Source: Gymnopilus junonius
Taxonomy: Eukaryota > Basidiomycota > Agaricomycetes > Agaricales > Galerinaceae
NCBI GenBank assembly: GCA_015501075.1
Contig: JADNYJ010000695.1
Location: 1-15,685, forward strand
Direction: 5' to 3'
DNA length: 15,685 nucleotides
A program made the position numbers and the translations under genes. How positions within the stretch are numbered: position 1 is the stretch's first letter; every line of letters starts with the position of its first letter. Below, piece after piece: positions 8,053 to 15,685 of the stretch. Below the pieces are notes generated by a model. It searched no databases. It saw only the letters and a program-made list of their open reading frames with translations, and was not told the origin of the DNA.

Positions 8053-8875
8053 TAATCTGATGACTGCGATGCGGTGAAGAGATGTCAAGGTCCGAGCAAA
8101 TACAGAAAGGGAATACGAATGTCGTCGCCTCGTTCAAGTTGACAAGTTTAAAGCGATCATGGACCTTAACGTTGATATGAGGATGTCGAAGAGTAGCTGT
8201 AGAGTGTGATCTGACTATAAATCCTTTCAACCCTGATAAGAGTGAGAAATCTCGTCGACGACCTTATCAATTCTCTCCAATCTGACTCTTTGGACTGAGA
8301 GGAGGAAAAGTCAAGTGGGAGTATTTGGTTCTTATCGGAGAAACTTCCTTTCCAGAGTCAGGTAATTCCTGTCAAATACAGGTACCAGCTGTCGATAGAT
8401 CTTCGAAGAGCGACAACCGGGTACTGTGTCAGCTCACAACGTGGAACAGTGCGAGGCGACCCTGTTCAATAGACTCTCGGGAATTTTACAGAGCAGAACC
8501 AGAGCAACAAACACGTACTGTAGATTCGACCATCCCAAAGCTGTTGTGCATTGGGAAACGATAGCAAGTGTTGCGAATGAACCTTGGAAAAAGACATTGG
8601 TTTATAATTCGTTCTTAATATAATAAATGTCCCGGTTGGTTGTCAAGGGACGTGTAGAATGCGTCGGTAATATGTCTTCCAAGAATGCCGACTTCAACTG
8701 AGTTTGTAAAAGGCAAGCGTTTATCAAGTCCTCAACTGGAATGACACAGATCCTTTAACTCTCGAGCAATCAGCATAGATGGATAATTATAGCACGCCCT
8801 GGATATGACACTAGATAAGCATTGCGTAATTGGTAAGATATGTGTAGATTAATGTTACAATTGTCAAATGATTTT
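8053..8875. other. Spacer between the RhoGEF 3' end and the 7TM gene
   Basis: About 820 bp containing the 7TM promoter side and the GEF 3' flank, both minus-strand genes. Short plus-strand frames (8325-8564 and 8426-8623) have no recognisable domain, and I found no splice partners for them. I see no RNA gene and no clear repeat. Confidence 0.45.
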
Positions 8876-11800
8876 CTAGATGTGGTGTGACCGAATGGGA
8901 GGTGAACGAGGAGGTGAGAATGAGATAGGAAAATAAGGCGCTGTCGTCGGTGAGGATAGTGACCCAGGAAGATACAATCGCACTGTAGGGAACAGTTCAA
9001 AGACATGTTGTATGGTCCCTCTCGGTCGACCTCCTGGTTGTATGGAAGTTTCAGACATATTCATAACGGCGTGTACTCGCGGCTCTTGCACCATGTGCTC
9101 TTCTGTCCCTTCAGCTGCCACAACCGCTGTGCCGCCATCCAGACTGCGGCCGTCCCAAACACATCGGATATCGTTTCCCTGTATTATTTGTACCAGTCGA
9201 CCTGTTTCAACATGACGGATTTCAATGAATCTTGAATCAAAGAGAACGATGTAAGGAGAGTGTATGGCCACCCGCTCAGCCGTCCCCTCCCATTCGGTGA
9301 TACCAGTTGACCGACTAGGGTGACCGTGTCGATCAACGTATAGACCAAATTCTAAGAAACTTGCGTTGAAATCAAGATATACCTCGGATAAAATCAGACG
9401 CATACCATTATAGCAGAGCAAAAATTCGTCTTCTCGAGAACGGAACATGCCAATAGGACGACATGAATCACAACGCTTGGCCAGGTAAGGGAATTTAGGA
9501 TCGTCTCGTTGTGGAATTGTCACACTCTTAATACTGATATTCGGCATATGGGTTACTTTGTATAGAGTTTGATTAATTCTGGAACTCACTCATTAAGGTC
9601 CATGATCATGAAGCCCTTCGCACACAGCACTGCAATTCTGGCCCTCAAGAAGATGAGGTCGTACGCATCGGGCAAAGAGAATTCCTTGTAAACGCGAAAC
9701 CATTCTGTCTTGTGCTTTCTGTTAAAGCCGGGGAGAAGGCCGCCGCCATTTGCTTTAGGTCGTTCATTGATTTTGCCAATAACAGGCTCGACAGCGACGA
9801 AAACACTCTCGTTGTTCTGCAAAATCAACTGTTAGTAACCTTGGAAGGATGCTATGACCGACGAACCCCTTTCTTCTTCATATAAATAATGAGCGTTCTT
9901 CCGTTTAGGATGCCAACACTGAAAAATTGGACATCCTTGGTATGGATCTTCTGAGGTGTCTGTGAAGCGTGTACACTACCAGGTGTTGTTGGCACTAAGG
10001 CTTCCAGGTGATACGCATACAGAATCTAGAGAACATAAATTAACTCCACTCAAAATCAAGCGTGCTGAAAAATACTTTGTCTGCTAATACAAGGAAGAGA
10101 CCAAAATCTTCTAAAATCGTACATTGCGAAACCATCTTTAAATGAAGAACTCGGCGTAATGCTAGTGAAAATGCACATGTTAAAGAATATCACTTATTGC
10201 TTTGTCAAGACGTACACCGAGAGTCATGTCGGTAGCCAATCCAGACACCTTCAGCACAACCGATGGCTACAAGGCCTCGGCCATCCGGGGTATCTGCGGA
10301 AATCACATAAATGAAATTTCATAAAATATGCACTGTAATTCTTACTGAAAGGCACTGAACAAGTGACCTTGCCTGTAAATAGCGTTCCATCGTGCCATGC
10401 AGATGAAGTTGGACCTAGTGTCGAAGCTGGCAGAAGGAACGTGTCAACACTAAGGCCTTCGATTTCGAAAACCTTGTTTGATTCTTGCACAACTTTCCGG
10501 AGGCCAAGGGATTCCTCCAATCTCTGTTTCCACTCTAATCTGACTGCCGCAGACTCGGCATAGAGAGTGTAAGGTCCACCTAGGCGTCCATTGTGGTGAA
10601 TGGTGCAGGGGAAGACTTGACGTGTATCTCCATTCTCATGTGTTCGTGATGAGGAAGCTATGCTGGCGGTATCGGCTGACCTGTCAGCGTTATTGTTCCA
10701 CAATGACCGGATGAAACTAGTGCTTCTTTGCACAGGATTGTCCGTGAAATTCACCAGGGACAAGAGGTCAAGAGGTATTGGCTAGATATCATGAATCAGA
10801 TTCGTTACCTATAAATCGATTTACAGAATAACCCACCCTTCGATATACGTGATATCTGGTAATACCATCTTTCTCCCTGGCGTGTGTCATGACAACTGCA
10901 GGATCGTGTTAAACGTGTGTAGCCGAAGTCAGAGAAGAGGGAAAGACATACAATAATTATCAAATAGCATCAGAAATAGTTCATCCCGATCTAGACCGCT
11001 ATCTGGCTGTCGAAGTAACTTGCCAGTATGAATCAATGAACGTTCTTCATTCAAAAGGTCCATGTCCTGTTGTGTTGTGTTTTCAACTTCCTGTAATTGA
11101 AAGGGAACCTCTAAGCTCTCACCACGTGCTCGCCATTCTTGAAGACCAAGTTGGAGTTGTAGCGCCATAATTCCACTTTTTGCTTGGAGGATGCCACCCC
11201 TGGCTCTGTTTCCTTACCCAAGGCCTTGATAAGGTCTATGACAGGTGGGATAGCAGAACGGTCTTCATGATAAGTGGGCGTTTCTGACAGAATTTCTTTT
11301 AGGAGGAGTTCATAGCGCAGAAGACGAGGTATTGGACGATTAATGAAGTTTTTCATATCCAGACGATGGGCATCTGGGTGTCGTATTGTATGCTGAAAGA
11401 CGTGTCAGAATTTTATACCTGATCTAGACGTGAAAAGAAGACTCACGTTCACAAACTGCTTGAAAAGAGGATTAATTGACATTTCATCGTCTATCCGATA
11501 GGCCGCGATAGGGTAGTTGGGGATGTATTCCATATAAGCTTCTCGGAAGTTCAGCGCAGCATCAAACACTGCAGCGGTAATGCTGCGAATTCTTGGGTGT
11601 TCCTCGCGTTGAATCTCATGCAGGTTGTCTACTAGCCTGCGATGATGTGCATGAAGCTCGTTGTAGTTGTGGAATACATCCATCAGGAACTGATCCAGCC
11701 GTGATGGAGGAATGATTGGGGGTTCAGCATTCCGCAAAGGTCGGATGTACATCTAGAAAGCATTCAAGCAGAAGCCAAACACGAATGTAGCGTCTACGCA

Positions 11801-14704
11801 CCGTTTCAATGTTCTCAAGATCACGAACGTAGGCCATTTCACCTTTGATCAATTCAAAGATGACACTGTAGATCATTAGTTTTCGCAGTCAGAACTTACA
11901 ACTTCTGACTTACGATTGCCTCCTGCATTCGTCCCTTGAGAACTTTGCCCGCGTTTCAGGAGAAACCAGGTCCTCCCACTCCCATTTTCCAGTGCTACCT
12001 TTCCCCATAGCAGACTGGAAGGTTCGGAGTTGCGCGACGTTTTGCAGATTTTGTATTGCAACAATGGCTTCTTGGACGTAGTCACCATCTGGATTAGACT
12101 CTTCTGTTTCCCGAAATACGGCTTCTAATAGTACAGGATATTTTTGAAGGTGTTCCGCTGGTCGATTGAGATAGTGTTTTAAGTCGAGTCGGGGCCCACC
12201 AGGTCTAGCTGATAGCTGACGAGAGCATTTCTGGTTGAACAAAGCATAAGCATTCCCTACATTCAAGTATGGCTGCAAGAGCAAATACCTCAATGAAAAG
12301 CCTGAACTCCGTGTTGTGCTCTAGTTCTTCTTTCATTCGCTTCTCAGCCAATGGATGATGCCCAACGTATATGGGGTATACAATCCTGAACTCTGTTGCG
12401 GCATCTAAGAAGATATCACCGACAGTCTGGATGACTGGATGCTGTTCTCGCTGACGAACATACAAGACTTCAAGCAACCTTCGATTCGTCTCACGAAGCT
12501 CCAATATATTTCCGAAGACTTCTTGCATAAACTCTTCGAGAATAAGGGGAGTCATCACCGGAGGGTCAGCATTCCGAAGAGGCCTCATGAAGACACTTTC
12601 AACAATATCCAGATCCTGAATGTATTGCTCCTCCTTGCTGATGAGCTTATGGATAATCCTGGTATATAATGAAGTTCATCGGCTATTGTAACGGGAAAAA
12701 TAAGAAACGTACGTCTGCCTGTTGATCTCATTCTCTGTCATTGATGTAAGCACCTGCTGCGGGACCTTCTTCGACCATTCCTCCCGCATGGATCCAGCAG
12801 GTGTGTCCATCCTGTCCGGTAGTTGTCGCATTCCCTGTAAAAAGGTTATTTAGCATCTCAAAAGTGTCCAAAATATTTCCAGTACCTTGCGGGGGCACCC
12901 GTAAGCATAGCAGTTAGGTCCTTCACAACTGGCAGAGTAACACTTGGTTAGAACAGTGACGACCCCAGTTGGCAGTTCTGTGCGTTCAATAGGCGAGTCA
13001 GAACCACCTTCTTGATCGTCCATGAACATATACACGTCTTCCACGCCGTCTTGCAGGACTCGGGCTCCCCATTCAACTTCGTAGAAAAATAGCATCGACT
13101 GTAAGCTACGAGCAACTACGAGAGCTGCTCTGCGGTCTTGAAGCACATCTCCATGATCGAGGGCTATTCGTCTTCGGATGATCGAGTGAAGGGTAGACTA
13201 ATGACTTGTAAGTCTAAAAATTGTCAAAACCAACAAAGAAAATAAAACTATACCACAATATCTTTCCCGGTAAAAGCTCTCGGATAAGGTATACTACCTT
13301 TGACATGCGTACCGCGTGGAACTGTGTCTCGTAATTGGACTGCAAGGTGCGAAAGAAGTGCGGGATTTATAAATCTCCTAAAATCGTCAAATATTCTTCT
13401 TCCTCTTCTGCATGGAGCTCCAGAGGACGATGATCGAATTCTGCGATTTCTCGAATGACATTGGTATTTCGCCGGGAAAGATTACTGGGGCCTGCAGCAT
13501 CCCAATCATGATTTCTACCACCTCATAGACTTCACCGGCGGGCTGGCGCGTCGGGTAATGCGAGCTGACTGCGACGGAGGCAACACTTTCTGCATACCAT
13601 TCAGGACGATATCGAGCAGACCCTTCAACGAATTCCTCTTCTTGAAGATTCGCAAGTCGAAAATGAATGATTAGAGGGCGGTCGTAACATGGGGTAATCT
13701 TGACCTGTCAATAGTTTAGTGACACCCACAAGCATATTTTAATTAGCAACACACTCATAAACGTAGGCACATCAGGAGCCGCGTCCCACCGCTCTGCAAT
13801 CGAAGCACCCGAAGTCGGCGTATCGAGAGGAAGAAAACGCGCTTGATTTGAAGTGGAATCGCTCGCCATTGATTCTTCGTATGTATCTAGAGGAGGTCCT
13901 GTATAATCTTCGGGGGCTGGAGGAGCAATTTCCAGCGAAGCAGATGCATTTGGGTCTTCATCTGGATTGCGCACGTAGCTGGGTAAGAATGAGTTGAAGC
14001 TGTCCGGAAACTCAGTCGACGGAGATGTTGGAACGACTTCTCCCTCGTAAGGCTGTTCCGACCCTGATGGTCCAGCAATATTGACGCTCGGTGAATCAAC
14101 AGAGGGGTTGGAATAATGGGAGGTACTTCGTGGGTATACTCGGGATATTTTTCCGGCTCATTCTTACTAAATTTGAACGAAGGGGCTCTGTAATCACTCT
14201 GCGGAAATTATGAACAGAGCAGGTGAAATAGGGAGCGCACTTACGATATTGATGGTTCAGGCAGCGAAGAAGACGGCAAGGAAGACGGCGGAATTTCTGG
14301 TACTGTAAGAGGTATCGCTGGAGCTGGTATGCTACCGGGAGCTCCAGGTGGCCGAGGAAGGGGTCTCCGACCTCTTGGGGTCGACGAACCAGGCGTAGCT
14401 TGCTGCGAGGGTGGTTGGGGAATCTGCAAGTTAGATTGTTGAGAACTGACGCTCCAAGCGACTAGTGCCAGTCAGAATGTATGTAAACGAACAAGAACTT
14501 GGCAAACTCACTGCTTGCTGGCCGTTCCAACATTGGCTCAATGGCTATAGAAGACCTGTGACTTTCCATCCCAGAACTCGGAAATGGTGAATATGGTGAT
14601 TCAGAAGGTATTGGACCAAACCCGTTCAAGACCGACTCGTAAAGTTCATTCAATTCCTCTTCTCCCGGGACACGGTCTGTCTCGAGGAGTGCTAGAGCAG
14701 GCAT
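8876..14704 (-). CDS. RhoGEF with DEP, two DH, PH and CNH domains (ROM-type)
   Basis: Activates Rho-family GTPases by nucleotide exchange; yeast Rom1/Rom2 relatives act at the plasma membrane in cell-wall integrity. Minus-strand exons: 14704-14512, 14461-14245, ~14198-13753 (internal structure unresolved), 13704-13536, 13491-13254, 13197-12886, 12834-12713, 12658-12289, 12230-11914, 11865-11802, 11752-11447, 11392-11123, 11066-10952, 10895-10837, 10781-10346, 10293-10216, 10161-10076, 10025-9867, 9816-9590, 9533-9406, 9351-8876. All exons below 13254 join in phase; roughly 1,450-1,590 aa. Order: disordered Pro-rich N-terminus (RRPLPRPPGAPG); DEP (FINPALLSHLAVQ...PYPRAFTGKDIV...DRRAALVVARSLQS); Cys patch (KCYSASCEGPNCYAYGCPRK); DH1 (IIHKLISKEEQYIQDL to NRPAEHLQKYPVLLEAV); DH2 (VIFELIKGEMAYVRDL to NRPIPRLLRYELLLKEI); PH (SLIHTGKLLRQP to EWKQRLEESLG) with a Ser-rich insert; CNH (TPDGRGLVAIGCAEGVWIG to GNDIRCVWDGRS). 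Two frame breaks near 14104 and 13380 are unexplained. Start at 14704 uncertain. Confidence 0.85.
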
Positions 14705-14813
14705 TATTACCGCCTGATAATACAAATGTCGTGAGGGTTATCTGACGCGTGCGTTCGTAAAGCCGTCCGGAGTTAATAAGTCAGAAAAGGTGGGTAAAGA
14801 AAGGGTAATACTG

Positions 14814-15050
14814 CTAGCATGAACATGGGGGATTATCATCCGGCTGCAGATGATGAGCGACAACAGCCAACAGTCTACTATCTCGCGACCGAATCAATGC
14901 CGGAACAACTTTGCCGCCGCCTCCGCCAGGGCCATCTCCGTGTCCATTTGCTGTTTTGACCACCATCGGCGACAACCACTTCTCGGGATTTGAACAAGCT
15001 TGAACCCTACCTTCTTCTTCTACTCTATCGAAGATTGACGTGAAGCTCAT
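14814..15050 (-). other. Short ORF (78 codons), possible upstream exon or leader ORF
   Basis: A GC-rich frame starting at 15050 (MSFTSIFDRVEEEG), with a five-glycine run and no recognisable domain. It lies just upstream of the RhoGEF's first recognisable exon, but I found no donor that joins it in phase to the acceptor before 14716. An optional in-frame 60-bp GT-AG intron (GTAGGG...AACAG) fits inside it. It could be a separate small gene, an upstream ORF in the GEF leader, or chance. Only 51 bp separate its ATG from the divergent ATG at 15102. Confidence 0.2.
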
Positions 15051-15101
15051 CGCCCCGACTTCTTAATATTTTTTTTTGTTTTTGTAAAACAACCCACTCC
15101 A
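15051..15101. promoter_or_regulatory. Poly(dT) tract in a divergent promoter
   Basis: Between the minus-strand RhoGEF side and the plus-strand methyltransferase lies a T9 run (15069-15077), followed by GTTTTTG. Poly(dA:dT) tracts commonly mark nucleosome-free regions in fungal promoters. The shared regulatory region is 51 bp if the short ORF is real, or ~400 bp if the GEF starts at 14704. Confidence 0.35.
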
Positions 15102-15685
15102 ATGGCGAGTCCGCAACGCGTAGCTGAACCAAGCAAGAAAACGACATCATCAGTACACGATGTCACAGAGGGGAAACCCGCATTCGGATCGAGGTAAGTG
15201 TCGATGTCGACGCCCTGCTCATCTTTTTTCCCCGATTGTGATAGTGTCCTCTAGGTTTCTAACTAACGAAGAGGATGTGTGGACGCAAAATGCATGGGAC
15301 CATGTCCCACCTCCTGAAGACCAGGTAGAAACAATCTCAAAATCGCTATCGAAACAAAGATTAAACCCGGTTCCACTGGAGAAAGCAGAAGCTTAACGAG
15401 AAGCCCGCAAGACATTGGTTTGTCGAGATTTGTTTCTCGCTATTTACAACATTAATCAGACTTCAACATCACAGGGATAATTTTTACAAAATGAACGCGA
15501 ATAATTTCTTTCGGAACCGCAAATGGTGAGGGACGTTCTTAGTTTTTATCAAATTTGGTGTGTTCCGATTTTAATCTTAATACATCTAATAGGCTTCATA
15601 ACGAATTTCCAGAGCTCGTATCAGCAACAAAAGCCGATGCCGGATCCATAACCATCACGGAGGTAGGATGTGGTGAGCGCTAAAG
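15102..15685 (+). CDS. TRM140: tRNA 3-methylcytidine (m3C32) methyltransferase, TRM140/METTL2 type, 5' part
   Basis: Transfers methyl from S-adenosylmethionine to C32 of tRNA-Thr/Ser anticodon loops. Exons: 15102-15193, 15255-15417, 15475-15525, 15593-15672; an intron starting GTGAGC at 15673 runs off the window. The 57-66-bp introns have clear GT-AG ends. Visible family signatures, in order: FGSRFLTNEEDVWTQNAWDH, PPPEDQ, LNEKPARHWDNFYKMNANNF, FRNRKWLHNEFPEL, and the start of SAM motif I, TEVGCG. The N-terminus is short, without the actin-binding extension of yeast Abp140. Exon 2 has a frame break: its first part reads through ...NPVPLEK then hits a stop, while the conserved LNEKPARHW follows in another frame; one extra A in the AAA run at 15382-15384 explains it. 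An alternative GT-AG intron (15325-15388) also restores frame but drops residues that look conserved. The ATG at 15102 is the only in-frame candidate seen. Confidence 0.85.

Noticed and set aside
8325..8623. Overlapping plus-strand ORFs of 79 and 65 codons
   Set aside because: No recognisable domain, no splice partners and ordinary length for chance.
13418..13535. 118-bp intron as the explanation of the DEP frame break
   Set aside because: In phase, but the GAG acceptor lacks a pyrimidine tract and the length is about twice the local norm; listed as an alternative, not adopted.
1..15685. CRISPR array, prophage, or bacterial-style defence or toxin system
   Set aside because: No regularly spaced direct repeats and no prokaryotic operons; gene structure is clearly eukaryotic.

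Overview
The window looks like nuclear DNA of a mushroom-forming fungus (Basidiomycota, Agaricomycetes). Coding regions are cut by many short GT-AG introns, mostly 44-78 bp. Several gene families are ones I associate with Agaricomycetes: a BTB/POZ protein, a 7TM protein of the fungal-rhodopsin-like type, and a RhoGEF with DEP, two DH, PH and CNH modules. One tRNA gene carries a short intron. No bacterial, plasmid, phage or CRISPR features are visible.

Layout. 123-1590 (+): BTB/POZ protein in three exons; its long second intron holds several copies of a small hairpin motif. 1591-2760: no convincing gene, but three diverged copies of a ~45-nt repeat. 2760-5390 (+): intron-free CDS for a 633-aa disordered Pro/Ser-rich protein, probably with a 5'-UTR intron. 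5493-5588 (-): tRNA-Ala(AGC) with a 22-nt intron. 5600-6740: repeat-rich spacer with an (A/G)AGCC-rich tract, a microsatellite and a 126-bp TA-flanked MITE. 6737-8052 (-): six-exon 7TM protein whose stop codon is formed by the MITE insertion. 8053-8875: spacer. 8876-14704 (-): large multi-exon RhoGEF. 15102 to the right edge (+): start of a TRM140/METTL2-type tRNA m3C methyltransferase, divergent from the GEF.

Functionally these are unrelated neighbours typical of a eukaryotic chromosome: Rho signalling and cell-wall control (GEF), tRNA modification, an orphan membrane protein, a possible ubiquitin-ligase adaptor and a disordered protein. I see no gene cluster or defence system. The observations most worth checking are the MITE-derived stop codon, three single-base frame breaks in homopolymer runs inside otherwise conserved genes, the tandem DH domains, and the hairpin motifs in the BTB intron. 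All exon models were built by hand from splice signals, reading phase and remembered family patterns; no alignment was run.
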